From assembly GCF_905220705.1 (NCBI RefSeq), contig NZ_CAJNAT010000003.1, forward strand, positions 434,001 to 498,000: DNA of 64,000 bases. The letters run 5' to 3'. Positions 27,418-36,990 of this stretch are shown here, in pieces; position 1 is the stretch's first letter, and each line of letters starts with the position of its first letter. The position numbers were made by a program, and so were the translations under genes. Origin of the DNA: Paraburkholderia domus (GTDB lineage: Bacteria; Pseudomonadota; Gammaproteobacteria; Burkholderiales; Burkholderiaceae). The notes below the pieces were generated by a model. That model did no database searches and had not been told where the DNA came from. It was given only the letters and a program-made list of their open reading frames with translations.

Positions 27418-29295
27418 TCAGGAAGCGCGCGTAACCGGTGCCACGCTGCGCAAGTCCGGCGCTGCAGCCGGCTGATATTCCGGCACCCACCGCCGGAGGT
27501 CGCGCCGAACCTCTTGGTCGCTCGGCACACGATGCTGCATCAACCAAGGAAGCAATTCGTCCAGTAGATTGTCGGGAGTTTCACGCGCCTGCGCAATGCG
27601 CAACTTGGGATGCGGCGTGCGAGTAGTCGCTTCGTCATCGGCCAGCAGTTCTTCGTATAGTTTCTCTCCCGGCCGCAAGCCGGTGAAGACGATGCGAATG
27701 TGCTCTTCGCTGAACCCATAAAGACGGATCAGGTCACGCGCCAAGTCGACAATTTTGACGGGCTCTCCCATATCGAGAATGAAAATCTCCCCTCCCTGCC
27801 CCATGCTAGATGCTTGCAGCACGAGTTGCGACGCTTCCGGAATCGTCATGAAAAAACGTGTGATCTCCGGATGCGTGACGGTGACCGGGCCGCCCTTCGA
27901 TATCTGCTGCTGAAACTTTGGAATCACGCTTCCCGCACTGCCCAGCACATTGCCAAAACGGACGGTCTCGAACTGCGTACGCGTACTCGTTTGCTGCAAC
28001 GCCTGGCAAGTCATCTCTGCGAGCCGCTTACTCGCCCCCATCACATTGGTGGGATTCACGGCCTTGTCTGTAGAGATCAGTACGAAGTGCTTTACGTCGT
28101 GACGAATTGCGGCGCGCGCAACCCGGTAGGTGCCCAGCACGTTGTTGCGCACAGCCTGCCACGCGTTCAATTCCTCCATCAGCGGCACATGCTTGTAGGC
28201 CGCCGCGTGAAATAAGATGTGAGGTGTATAGCGCGACAGTACCTGATCGAGAAGCAACGAATCTTTTGCATCGCCGATGACCGGCACGACTGAGAGCTTC
28301 GGAAAGCGCTCGTGCAACTCTTCCGTGAGGCGATACATTGCGTACTCGGATAAATCGAATGCGATCAGTTGGCCCGGCTCGAAGCGCAGAATCTGGCGGC
28401 AAAGCTCCGAACCAATCGAGCCGCCCGCACCGGTCACCATCACCACACGGCCACGCAGCAGCGCTTCGACGTGCGGCATGTCAATCTTAACGGGATCGCG
28501 TCCTAGCAGGTCTTCCAGATCTATCTGACGCACACGCGAGAGGAACGCCTCACCTTGCGTGAGCGTTGTCAAAGCCGGCAATACCATGGCTCGCACGCCA
28601 GCCCGAACGCAGAGTGTTGCCACGCGCCGCTGCGCATCCACCGATGCTGAAGGGATCGCGATGATCGCGTGTTCGACCTTCATGTCCGAGGCCCAGCGAT
28701 GCAGATCGCCAATCGGCCCCCAAACCTTGTAGCCGTATATTTCTCGGCCTTGCTTGGCAGGGTCGTCGTCGAGCAGGCCCACTAGCCGCCACTCGCTCGA
28801 ACGAGACAGTTCGCGGGCGAGACTGGCGCCTGCGTTGCCCGCGCCCAGCACCACCACAGGCTTGCCCTGCGCCACCAGGCCGCCGTAGAGATAGAACTCC
28901 TTGGATGCACGATAGAGCGCACGCGAGCCGCCCATGGCGAGGAACAGCAGAAGCGGAGAAACGACTAACACGGAGCGCGGGATGATCGGATCCGGCTGAA
29001 CCATCACAGCGACCATCATCATCGCGAACGCGCCGGCCAGCACGGCCTTCGCGATGCGCATAAGGTCCGGCAGACTGGCGAAGACCCACATGCCTCGGTA
29101 CAGGCCGAAGACACGGAACATCAGTCCGTAGACAGGAAGAAGCCAGACAAGTGTCTTGACGGCTCCGGACCAGAATTCGACCGGCACATAACCGTTGAAA
29201 CGAATCAGGTATGCAGCCAGCCACGCACCCGCGACTGCGCACAGGTCGAACGCAAAGGCGCTAAAAGATAGCCACGAGGCTTTAAGTCGAAGCAT
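27418..29295 (-). CDS. wbiI: Membrane-bound UDP-HexNAc 4,6-dehydratase/epimerase (WbiI/WbpM type)
   Basis: A 625-residue FlaA1/CapD-family protein. Four N-terminal membrane helices (about 10-125) are followed by a first Rossmann-like domain (VVLGAGNAGASLA, 148-160) and a C-terminal short-chain dehydrogenase domain with MVTGAGGSIGSE (286-297), FHAAAYKHVPLME and STDKAVNPTNVMGASKR. WbpM relatives convert UDP-GlcNAc to the 4-keto-6-deoxy sugar used for QuiNAc or FucNAc. It starts five bases after the stop of the WbiH-like gene. The order GT2, epimerase, PNPT, dehydratase equals the downstream end of the Burkholderia O-antigen locus. Confidence 0.92.
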   Translation of the reverse strand: MLRLKASWLSFSAFAFDLCAVAGAWLAAYLIRFNGYVPVEFWSGAVKTLVWLLPVYGLMFRVFGLYRGMWVFASLPDLMRIAKAVLAGAFAMMMVAVMVQPDPIIPRSVLVVSPLLLFLAMGGSRALYRASKEFYLYGGLVAQGKPVVVLGAGNAGASLARELSRSSEWRLVGLLDDDPAKQGREIYGYKVWGPIGDLHRWASDMKVEHAIIAIPSASVDAQRRVATLCVRAGVRAMVLPALTTLTQGEAFLSRVRQIDLEDLLGRDPVKIDMPHVEALLRGRVVMVTGAGGSIGSELCRQILRFEPGQLIAFDLSEYAMYRLTEELHERFPKLSVVPVIGDAKDSLLLDQVLSRYTPHILFHAAAYKHVPLMEELNAWQAVRNNVLGTYRVARAAIRHDVKHFVLISTDKAVNPTNVMGASKRLAEMTCQALQQTSTRTQFETVRFGNVLGSAGSVIPKFQQQISKGGPVTVTHPEITRFFMTIPEASQLVLQASSMGQGGEIFILDMGEPVKIVDLARDLIRLYGFSEEHIRIVFTGLRPGEKLYEELLADDEATTRTPHPKLRIAQARETPDNLLDELLPWLMQHRVPSDQEVRRDLRRWVPEYQPAAAPDLRSVAPVTRAS

Positions 29296-29300
29296 CCGTT

Positions 29301-30317
29301 TTACACCTCAGGTTGTTCGCAATGTGCCAAATTGAATTGACGCCAGCGAGAATCGATACCGATGCCAATCAAGACGAGTACGATCACCCAAGCTCCAACG
29401 CTACACCACTGAACGACCGGGGGCCACCTCAAAATTATCACCGCAAGAATTGTGCCTGCTGCCATGACCAAATACCAGATCCTGGCTGTCTTCGCGTGTC
29501 CGAGTCCGCACCGGACCATGCGCTGATAATAGTGTTCGCGGTGAGCCTGCCAGATCTTCTCTCCGCGCAACAACCGCCTCAGCAGGGTGACCGAAGCGTC
29601 GCCGATAAACGGCGAGAACACCAGCGCCGGAAACCAGATAGGCCAAACCTGATCGCTCCACCCCAGATAGCCGAGTGCGCCGGCGAGGAAGCCCAGCGGA
29701 ATCGAGCCCGCGTCACCCATGAAGACTTTGGCCGGGGGGAAGTTGAACAGCAGAAAGGCCGCCGCCGCGCCGGCCACCGCTGCGGAGGCCAACATGAGTT
29801 CGCGCGATGCATGCACGCTGATCATTGCCGCAATGGCATAGCCCGCAAAACCGAACACGGCCATCCCGCCGGCCAGCCCGTCCGCGCCATCCATAAAATT
29901 GTAAAGGTTGACCAGCCACAACAGTAAAAAAGACATGCCTACCAGCAGCCAAAGCGGCACGTGCGCCGGGTGAGCCCACACCAGCACCGCGACCGCAGCG
30001 AGATGGGCGGCGAACCTCACGCGCGCGGGCAGTCCGCGCCGATCGTCGACCTGAGATACCGCGGCGAGGAAGCACGCGCCGACTGCCGCGAGCCACAGCT
30101 TCGGCGCGGTGATCGCGATCGCCACCACCACCACCGGCACGATGCCCCAGCCGCCGACGCGCGGCGTGGGCAGCGTGTGAAGCGAGCGGTCGTTGGGAAC
30201 GTCGGTCGCGAGGCGCCAGGCGATGCCGGTTTTCAGCAGCACGAACAGCATGAGCGCGCATGCCGCGAACGACGCGCCTGACACCCAGAGCGTTGCCGGC
30301 CAGTTAGCTAAATTCAT
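29301..30317 (-). CDS. wbiH: O-antigen-initiating phosphoglycosyl transferase (WbiH/WbpL type)
   Basis: A 338-residue polytopic enzyme of the WecA/MraY superfamily. Motifs: HTLPTPRVGGWG (47-58), the paired aspartates DD (91-92), YNFMDGADGLAG (139-150) and VFMGDAGSIPLGF (198-210); a late HREHYYQR gives the His-rich loop. WbpL relatives start the O-antigen with FucNAc, QuiNAc or GlcNAc phosphate. The start overlaps the stop of the epimerase gene by ATGA, and the dehydratase that would supply such a sugar follows immediately. Confidence 0.92.
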   Translation of the reverse strand: MNLANWPATLWVSGASFAACALMLFVLLKTGIAWRLATDVPNDRSLHTLPTPRVGGWGIVPVVVVAIAITAPKLWLAAVGACFLAAVSQVDDRRGLPARVRFAAHLAAVAVLVWAHPAHVPLWLLVGMSFLLLWLVNLYNFMDGADGLAGGMAVFGFAGYAIAAMISVHASRELMLASAAVAGAAAAFLLFNFPPAKVFMGDAGSIPLGFLAGALGYLGWSDQVWPIWFPALVFSPFIGDASVTLLRRLLRGEKIWQAHREHYYQRMVRCGLGHAKTARIWYLVMAAGTILAVIILRWPPVVQWCSVGAWVIVLVLIGIGIDSRWRQFNLAHCEQPEV

Positions 30318-31273
30318 GATGCGCGGCCTCGCTGCGTCGATCGGTACCATTGGGCGGTCTGAGCCAGACCTTCATCGACGGAGAATCGTGGCTGCCACTG
30401 CAACTTCTCGCGGATACGCGACGAGTCGACACGCAATGGTTCAACAAGTCGCTCGACCTGCGCCGACCGGCCGGTAAGCTTGCCCGCGGCAAGCAGCCAG
30501 TTTGCCGGCACCGGCGCCAGCCAGACGTGCTTGTGCAAGTGCCGCCCAAGCACTTTCGCCAGTTCGGCGACGGTAAGGTCGGCGCCATCGGTGATATGAA
30601 AGCACTCCCCCGCGGCACGTGGATCGGTCGCGCACAAAATCAGCGCGTCGGCAAGATTCTCGTTGTAGACGAGGCTGCGGCGCGCAGTGATAGCGCCCAG
30701 CGGAAGCGGCAAGCCTTTGGCGATGACGCTCATCAACTGCAGAAAATTCGCGCGAACTTCCGGGCCGTAGACCAACGGCGGCCGGGCAATCACGACCTCG
30801 AGCCCGGACTCCTCACCGAACCGAACTAGCGCCCGTTCCGCTTCGAGCTTCGACACACCGTACGGATCCTGCGGCTGCGGCGGGTCGTCTTCGCGCAAGG
30901 GGCGGCCGCCGTCTGTCTCCGCCAGTGCCTTGATACTGCTCACGAAGACCAGGCGCCGCACGCCGGCGCGATGAGCCGCTTCGGCGACCCTGAGCGCCCC
31001 AATCACATTGGCCTCGCGGAAAGCCGCCAGCGAGTCGGACGCATTCTCGCGCATGACATGCACGCGCGCGGCAAGATGAATCACGGCATCCGGCTTGAGG
31101 CCCGGGGGCCAGGCGGCGGCGCCTGCCTCGCCCACCACGCACTGCCTCACGCCGCCAGTTTCGCCCGCGCTGCGCCGGACGATAGCCGTGACCTCATGCC
31201 CGCGCGCCAACAGCGTCCGGACAACCGTGCGCCCGACGAAGCCATTTGCTCCCGTGACGGCGACATGGCTCAT
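30314..31273 (-). CDS. wbiG: NAD-dependent sugar epimerase/reductase (WbiG type)
   Basis: A 319-residue extended short-chain dehydrogenase. The nucleotide-binding motif is GANGFVG (8-14) and the catalytic set is SSI (112-114) with Y138 and K142 in YGVSK. It probably reduces or epimerises the 4-keto sugar made by the WbiI-type dehydratase, giving UDP-QuiNAc or UDP-FucNAc; the product cannot be told from sequence. The start at 31273 follows GGAG and overlaps the previous stop by ATGA. Confidence 0.9.
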   Translation of the reverse strand: MSHVAVTGANGFVGRTVVRTLLARGHEVTAIVRRSAGETGGVRQCVVGEAGAAAWPPGLKPDAVIHLAARVHVMRENASDSLAAFREANVIGALRVAEAAHRAGVRRLVFVSSIKALAETDGGRPLREDDPPQPQDPYGVSKLEAERALVRFGEESGLEVVIARPPLVYGPEVRANFLQLMSVIAKGLPLPLGAITARRSLVYNENLADALILCATDPRAAGECFHITDGADLTVAELAKVLGRHLHKHVWLAPVPANWLLAAGKLTGRSAQVERLVEPLRVDSSRIREKLQWQPRFSVDEGLAQTAQWYRSTQRGRAS

Positions 31274-32133
31274 AGCCATCTCCATCCGAACCGGCTGAAG
31301 AACCGGACCATCGACGTGACAAACAGGCGCACATGCAGCCAGCCCTTGCGCGACGCGCCACCACCGTGGTGAAGGATGCGCACCGCCGGCAGATACACCA
31401 CGTCCGACACGTCATGCGTGCGAAGCGACAGGTCGTAGTCTTCGAAATAGAGAAAGTAACGGTCGTCGAAGCCATTGAGACGCAGCAGAACTTCCGTACG
31501 AAAAAGCATGAAGCAACCGCTGACGATAGGCGGATTGATCACAGGGTCGCGCTCGTTGACCACGTCGCGCATCTCATAGCGCGCGAGACGCGAGGCAAAC
31601 GGCGCACGCAGAGTCGCAGGGAAAAAACCTCGCACGAGCAGATCGAGCACCGTTGGAAAACGACGGCAGAGAAATTGCTGGTCGCCGGTTTCGTCGCAAA
31701 TGTATGGCGTGAGTAATCCGTAGCCGGCGTTGGCATCGAGAAAAGCCAGCGCTTTCTCCAGTGCATCGGCGGCCAGTTCGACGTCCGGGTTGAGAACCAG
31801 ATGATAGGTACTGTTCGATCGCACCAGCGCAAGATTATGGCCTGCCCCATAACCGACGTTGCCATGCCCCGCGATCACAGTAAACGGTATATCGAGCCCG
31901 GCAAATGCGCGAACTGTCGGCGTCATGTCAGGAGCGCCGCCATTGTCGACAAGGAAAACACTGGCGGATAAGCCCGGCGCAGCACGCCGCAGCACAGTCC
32001 AACTGTCGCGCAGCGTTGAAAGGGTGCGCTCGAGTTGAGCGACATCGGGTCGGTAGACCACCACGGAAACGGAGAGATTCACGGCCTGCGCGCGCCGCCC
32101 CTGGGCCCCTTGCGCAGCGCCTGATTGCCGCAT
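31270..32133 (-). CDS. Glycosyltransferase family 2 (WbbL-like)
   Basis: A 287-residue GT-A transferase. It has SVSVVVYRPD at the start, VDNGGAPD, GNVGYGAGHN, LVLNPDVEL (the DxD-equivalent), then SGCFMLFRTEVL and a YFEDYDLSLR acceptor-side motif, all usual in rhamnosyltransferase-like GT2 enzymes. It sits where wbiF is in Burkholderia O-antigen loci. The start is uncertain: ATG 32133 has a weak ribosome site, and a TTG nine codons upstream has a better G-rich one. Its stop overlaps the epimerase start by ATGA. Confidence 0.9.
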   Translation of the reverse strand: MRQSGAAQGAQGRRAQAVNLSVSVVVYRPDVAQLERTLSTLRDSWTVLRRAAPGLSASVFLVDNGGAPDMTPTVRAFAGLDIPFTVIAGHGNVGYGAGHNLALVRSNSTYHLVLNPDVELAADALEKALAFLDANAGYGLLTPYICDETGDQQFLCRRFPTVLDLLVRGFFPATLRAPFASRLARYEMRDVVNERDPVINPPIVSGCFMLFRTEVLLRLNGFDDRYFLYFEDYDLSLRTHDVSDVVYLPAVRILHHGGGASRKGWLHVRLFVTSMVRFFSRFGWRWL

Positions 32134-32658
32134 CAAATTGCTGACATTACTTCGACCCAATTTACCCCCATTGCGAAGCCTCGTAGTTTGAAGGAAAAAG
32201 CGGATTTTGGGCAGTCCGATTGCGATTTGTTACCAAGAGCAGGTTCGGGAAACACTATGTGAGATACCGCCTGACAGTTCGGCAGGCCGTCAGGCCCACG
32301 TCGCAAAATGCAAGCCATTGAAAGGCAATAGATATTGCTCCACAGCCATTTCTTCTCGCACGTCCGAACTTGAATCGGGTTTCACATTAATAAATTCGTA
32401 GATTAATTATCTGAATTAAATCAAACAAGACATTAAACCCAGTTGATACAGAATTTCTGCGTGAGAGGCAGCAGACAATTGTGTCTGGCATATGTTGCCG
32501 CAGCCGGTAAGGTGAGGCAACAAAGCAGCGTCCCGCGGCTATCCGTGTGCGCATCAGTAGTATCGTAACAACAGCCCGTAGCTCCTCCACGCCGGGCAAT
32601 CGACACATCGTCACGCTGCGCAACGATCGATCCCTCGCTTTTCCTGCTTCAGCTGGCT
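32134..32658. other. Intergenic region before the wbi genes
   Basis: About 500 bases with no supported gene. The stretch from 32385 to 32445 is strongly AT-rich (TTAATAAATTCG, TTAATTATCTGAATTAAATC), a likely promoter area for the leftward GT2-wbiG-wbiH-wbiI operon. No hairpin with a T run was found for the gene ending at 32659. Confidence 0.45.
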
Positions 32659-33900
32659 TCAGTCCGACTCCATCGCTCCCCACTGTGACAAGATGGTTTC
32701 CGCCAGGCGACGAGGTGAGAAGCGCTCATGCGCAACGCGCTCACCATTGTTCGCCATTAGTTGCAGATCAATGTCTCCAGCTAAAGCGCTCGCCAACAGT
32801 TTCGCCAGGTGATCGGGAGTTTTGTACGTCAACATGTCCCGTCCTTGCCGGAAATTGGTTTCGAGAACTTCATTCGGCGCGGCGAAGACTGCGGCCCCAG
32901 ACGTAAAGGCAGCCAAGGGGCGCTCATGAAAGCCGGTGTGGTGAGGCAGCGGGCACAAAACGATCTTCGTGTCGCCCATGGCGTCGATCAGATCCGGAAA
33001 TGGGCGGTCCTTCATCAACTTAAGATTTGAACCTGAAAACCGCTCCGATACATCGTGATCCGAAATGATTGTGACTGGCAGATGCGAGATCGCCCGCACG
33101 AGCCTGTCGCGTCGAGCGAACTTCACAAAATCGAGGACGGCCGTGATCAGGAAGCGCATGTCCGGATCGCGGAAATTCACGGCGATATTTGCGTCCTGAC
33201 ACGCGATGAGCGTCTGAGTCAACGGATCAGTCGCCAGATCATCGACCGCGACAGCCGTCACGCTTTCGAACAGTTCTCGGAATAGACGATCGCGGTACGA
33301 GACTGGTGGCTGGAATCTGTTGCGGACGGCTTGCGGATCGGAAAGCCCGACCGGGAGAAGAATTTCGATCGACCGGTCGGCAATACGTTTCAGCGGCGTT
33401 GTCACCGTCTGCGGAAAGGTGATGCTCGACACCGCCTGAACGCTTTTCGAGCCAAGCATCCGCGACAGGTGCGCATACGAATAGTCCGTGAACAGCGCCT
33501 TACGGAACTGTCCGACCGAGTTGAGCTGATGCTCCATTGATTCATGCACGGGGCAATCGTGCATAAGATCGAACAGCGGCTTGCGCCACACTTCAAAAGT
33601 GGAGTCGAGCTTGCCGGGCGTGCCCGACGCATTTACGAGCTCCGAACCGAAGCCATTGAAACAGATGAAGAAAGCGCAGTTCTCGTCGCGGATGGTTTCG
33701 GAGAGTTGCCGGACATCACGAACGTAATCCAGGCAGAGCATGCGCACGCCGAGCGACGAAAACGCTTCGGTCAACTCTCGCGCAAATGTTTGATTGTGCT
33801 TGTGCCGGTCTATGTCATCGCGAATAAGAAGGACCGCATAATCATCAGGAGAAAACGAGCGGACGGCGCCCACTGAAAGAGGAAATACTGCTCTGGTCAT
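32659..33900 (-). CDS. CgeB-like glycosyltransferase, duplicated partner (copy A2)
   Basis: A 413-residue GT-B-type protein. The C-terminal part has TGFHERPLAAFTSGAAVFAAPN, then TNFRQGRDMLTYKTPD, the pattern of the CgeB/Glyco_trans_1_2 group, in which a conserved Glu-containing loop binds the nucleotide sugar. The N-terminal half (FFICFNGFGSEL, MHDCPVHESME, FTDYSYAHLSRMLG) resembles lipopolysaccharide-type transferases only loosely. It is clearly homologous to the product of 37099-38334 along its length. The start at 33900 overlaps the stop of its neighbour by ATGA, and the paralogous pair has the same arrangement. Confidence 0.78.
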   Translation of the reverse strand: MTRAVFPLSVGAVRSFSPDDYAVLLIRDDIDRHKHNQTFARELTEAFSSLGVRMLCLDYVRDVRQLSETIRDENCAFFICFNGFGSELVNASGTPGKLDSTFEVWRKPLFDLMHDCPVHESMEHQLNSVGQFRKALFTDYSYAHLSRMLGSKSVQAVSSITFPQTVTTPLKRIADRSIEILLPVGLSDPQAVRNRFQPPVSYRDRLFRELFESVTAVAVDDLATDPLTQTLIACQDANIAVNFRDPDMRFLITAVLDFVKFARRDRLVRAISHLPVTIISDHDVSERFSGSNLKLMKDRPFPDLIDAMGDTKIVLCPLPHHTGFHERPLAAFTSGAAVFAAPNEVLETNFRQGRDMLTYKTPDHLAKLLASALAGDIDLQLMANNGERVAHERFSPRRLAETILSQWGAMESD

Positions 33901-35639
33901 GACTGCTCTTGGTTCTGGACAATCAACTGTTGACGATTGGAGCTGGTAAGCCACGAATAGCCCGTACGGATCGACATCGAATACTTCGATCTGAGCATCC
34001 GGAGGATGCCCTTCTCGAGACGCCCGGATGCCGCTTCATGACGCTTGCTTTCCAGCAAATCGAGGTCATCCTTCATGCGCAAGAGGTTTTCATTAAGGCC
34101 GCCGACATTTTCGCGCAACGACACATTCTCGCGCTGAAGGCTCTCGAAGCCGCCCGCCAGAGTGCGGTATTCACCGAGCAGCCCTTCCTGTTGCTTCTCG
34201 TAGTATTCGGTTACCCGGTCGTACTCGGTCTTAAGGTCCCCATAGCCCGTCGCGAGCGTCTTGTATTCTCCGAGCAGATCGCCGTGCAGTTTCTCGTAGT
34301 AGTCGGTGACCTGACTGTAGTCGGCCCTCAATGCCTCATACGCTGTGGCGACCTTGTTGTACTCATCGAGCAGATTCCTGAAGTTGCGGCTCGCTTCCTC
34401 GACTCGATGGCGAAGTCCGTTGTCGCCGAATTCAGCATCCATCATGCTGCGGTTGGGCGCCGGACGGACAATGAGACTCTCAGTGCGCAAAAGCTCCGCG
34501 GTAATGACGCGCGTGCGACGCCACAACTGATGGTCCGTGTCGAACACCTCGAGAAATTTCTTCCAGTTCGCGTAGGCGATTTCGTAGAGACGTTCGGTGT
34601 TCTCAATTAGCGCCGAAAGCCGGCGAATCGTCTTCTGCGTGTCCACGTCGACGAGCACAAAATCGACGTCATCTGTAAACGCTACGTTGAGCTCCAGCGG
34701 GTCGCTGATGCAGTTGAGCACGCCGCGAAAACCCGCTTCCATGCATGCGCCCGTGGGAAATCCATCGAACGCGCCCTTGCCCGCTTCCGTCGGCCGGTTG
34801 ACCGACAGAATCATGTCCATGCGCGCATAGAACTCCCGGAAAAAGGTGTTAGGTTGCTTGCCGTGAAATATTATCGTTCTTGCGGCAGCGCCCAGTGGAA
34901 TCTGATCCGGCGTGTAGTCGCCCACGACATGGAAGCGCACCTGTTCATACCGCTCGCTCAGCGCTTGCGCGACCGCAACGAACTGGTCATAACCCTTCTT
35001 CTTTGTGTCGTTGCCGTAGCGATGCGCCACAAAGCAGATATCGACCGTGTCCTTGTGCATGCCAAAGCGTTGCTTGTCACGGGAAAAATCGAAGTCGTTG
35101 CGCGTGTCGTACACGCCGCCGTAGATGAGCTCAATTTTCGCGGGATCACATTTGATCTTGTCGAGCAAATAATCGCGCGAAAGGTTCTGCGTGACGATGA
35201 TCTTCCGGCAGAGCGGCGAATGAGCGATTGCCATGAGCTTTTCATCGCTCGTTTCGACATTCGGCTCAAATCCGCCGCCGGGGTAAAGCTGCAGAATGAA
35301 CGGAATTTTTCGCTCGGCCAGAGCCGGAAGCATTTGCCAAGCGTTGTGCAGGAACGTGATATACGCGAGCTTCGGCACCGTATCCTTGAAGAACGGAAAC
35401 CGATGAATCCTCTCCTTGATCGACGAATCCATTTTGCTCGAAGCAAGGTGTTCCTCGAAGCGAAGATTCGACGCCCAGGAATGCCACCCCTCTGTGCAGA
35501 TTAGCCGCCCCGTATTAAAGTGGGTCAGATAATGAGAATACTCGATCGTCCGGAATGGCGAGAAGTCGCACGGGAGCATTTCATCCACGATCAGAAGATC
35601 GCAGAAAACTGGCTCGCGGTTTGTATTCATGTGTGTCAT
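33897..35639 (-). CDS. Glycosyltransferase with C-terminal repeat-containing coiled coil (copy A1)
   Basis: A 580-residue GT-B-like enzyme. Residues 1-400 are the transferase part (LQLYPGGGFEPN 117-128, CFVAHRYGNDTKKKGYD 202-218, FHVVGDYTPDQIP 236-248, FDGFPTGACMEAGFRG 291-306). Residues 405-535 are a predicted coiled coil with 32-residue repeats starting at 423, 455 and 487 (each LLxEY...). The tail GRLEKGILRMLRS (539-551) is shared with the paralog. It aligns without a gap over 400 residues to the product of 38331-40031 (79 of 100 identical at 201-300 by my count). A DegT gene ends 46 bases upstream. Donor sugar unknown. The start could also be the ATG three codons in. Confidence 0.82.
   Translation of the reverse strand: MTHMNTNREPVFCDLLIVDEMLPCDFSPFRTIEYSHYLTHFNTGRLICTEGWHSWASNLRFEEHLASSKMDSSIKERIHRFPFFKDTVPKLAYITFLHNAWQMLPALAERKIPFILQLYPGGGFEPNVETSDEKLMAIAHSPLCRKIIVTQNLSRDYLLDKIKCDPAKIELIYGGVYDTRNDFDFSRDKQRFGMHKDTVDICFVAHRYGNDTKKKGYDQFVAVAQALSERYEQVRFHVVGDYTPDQIPLGAAARTIIFHGKQPNTFFREFYARMDMILSVNRPTEAGKGAFDGFPTGACMEAGFRGVLNCISDPLELNVAFTDDVDFVLVDVDTQKTIRRLSALIENTERLYEIAYANWKKFLEVFDTDHQLWRRTRVITAELLRTESLIVRPAPNRSMMDAEFGDNGLRHRVEEASRNFRNLLDEYNKVATAYEALRADYSQVTDYYEKLHGDLLGEYKTLATGYGDLKTEYDRVTEYYEKQQEGLLGEYRTLAGGFESLQRENVSLRENVGGLNENLLRMKDDLDLLESKRHEAASGRLEKGILRMLRSKYSMSIRTGYSWLTSSNRQQLIVQNQEQS
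34125..34373 (-). repeat. In-gene tandem repeat, 96-base unit, about 2.6 copies
   Basis: Within the glycosyltransferase at 33897-35639, units lie at 34373-34278, 34277-34182 and (partial) 34181-34125 on the - strand. They encode 32-residue blocks beginning LLDEY, LLGEY and LLGEY. Units 1 and 2 share 15 of 32 residues, including YYEK near the end. The period equals three heptads plus one hendecad, so a continuous coiled coil is possible. The paralogous gene has only the equivalent of the third unit. Confidence 0.85.
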
Positions 35640-35685
35640 GTCGATAATGTCAAGTGCGGCGCTTCTCCGTGGCGCCAGGGCGGAC

Positions 35686-36840
35686 TCAAAGCGCCGTGAC
35701 TTCCTGCTCGCTCAACTCATCGGCGAAGGAAGACGTGCTGTCGTTGTAATTTCGCTGTGGAAAGCACGCGACGATCCGGTCGAGGTCATCATCGGAGAGA
35801 CCATCGTGGCACGGCACGCCGATCACGGTCGGCGCAAGCTTATCCGTGACCTCAAGACCGAAGCTCGGGCAATCGGCGAACGCGGGATGACGGTGACAAC
35901 CGAGGCCCCACCAGTGACGCCATTGAATCTCCTGCGCATCGAGTCTAGCCAAGGTAGCTTCCACGTCTTCGGACTCGACGATGATGTTCAGGCTCATCGT
36001 GACCCAATCGCCTGCGCCGGCTTGCAGCCGCGCGCGACGCTCCGTCGCCTCGAGTCGCGTGCGGTATGCGAGCGCCACGTTACGAAGCATCTCAATCTTG
36101 GCAGGCAGCACATCGAGCGCGGCCAGCCCGACCGCGGCTGCGTATTCCGATATGCGATAGTTTCCGCCGCGAATGGCGGACATACGTTCCATGCCCATGA
36201 ATCCGAAGCCGGTCATCGCGGTCGCGCGTTGTTCGAATTCCGCGTCGGAATTCAGGATCGCGCCGCCTTCGCCGATGCCGAGAACTTTCGTCGCATGCAG
36301 GCTCACGCACACGGGCAGGTTGCCGACGTTCGAGAGCGCAGAGATCGCTGCGGCCGCATCGAACACGACAGGAATGCCGGTGCGCGACTGGAACTGAGCC
36401 CAGACTTGCTGATCAATCGGCGCGCCGAACGCGCTGATCACAAGGACAGCGGCCGGCTGCTCCGGCAGTTGCGGCAGGACGCGCTCGACGATTTCTGGCG
36501 TCAGCACCAGCGAAACCGGGTCGATGTCAACGAAGACCGGCGTGAGGCCACCGTTACAAACGGCATGAGCGCTCGCCACAAACGTAAATGACGGCATAAC
36601 GCACAACTTTCGACCCGGTAACGCCTTCAGACGCAAAGCGATTTCAATTGCTGACGTACCGTTCGACGTCAAAGTAACTGAAGCGGCACCTGCCAGCTTG
36701 CCGAGACGTTTGGCGAACTCAGTTGCAAGCGGACCAAAGTTGCTGTAAGTGCGCGTCACATCAATTTTGCGAAAATAGGGCTCGATCTGATGGGTCGACG
36801 GCAGCAACGGAACAAGTACCTTAATCGGTAAGTTTGACAT
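35686..36840 (-). CDS. DegT/DnrJ/EryC1 aminotransferase (VioA-like, copy A)
   Basis: A 384-residue PLP enzyme that probably aminates a dTDP-4-keto-6-deoxyhexose. The PLP lysine is K185 in SLHATKVLGIGEGG, with D161 in VVFDAAAA pairing with the pyridine nitrogen; the His or Gln usually three residues after that Asp is Ala. TSNGTSAIEIALR (58-70) is the phosphate-binding region. It is a gapless match to the DegT at 44769-45854 over at least the first 190 residues (43 of 60 identical at 41-100). It begins a set followed by the glycosyltransferases A1 and A2. No second acetyltransferase adjoins it, so it may share the NeuD-like enzyme at 45967. Confidence 0.92.
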   Translation of the reverse strand: MSNLPIKVLVPLLPSTHQIEPYFRKIDVTRTYSNFGPLATEFAKRLGKLAGAASVTLTSNGTSAIEIALRLKALPGRKLCVMPSFTFVASAHAVCNGGLTPVFVDIDPVSLVLTPEIVERVLPQLPEQPAAVLVISAFGAPIDQQVWAQFQSRTGIPVVFDAAAAISALSNVGNLPVCVSLHATKVLGIGEGGAILNSDAEFEQRATAMTGFGFMGMERMSAIRGGNYRISEYAAAVGLAALDVLPAKIEMLRNVALAYRTRLEATERRARLQAGAGDWVTMSLNIIVESEDVEATLARLDAQEIQWRHWWGLGCHRHPAFADCPSFGLEVTDKLAPTVIGVPCHDGLSDDDLDRIVACFPQRNYNDSTSSFADELSEQEVTAL

Positions 36841-36990
36841 TTAATTACTTACATTTAATTACATATTGCCTCCAGCGGGATTGTACTCGCCTCCTGGAAG
36901 TGCAAACTGATTTTTTTTAGTGTTCGTTTCAATGTTCTGACATCGCCTTGATTTGGTCATGATTTCGCTATTCAGCACGAGTAGCGGGAT

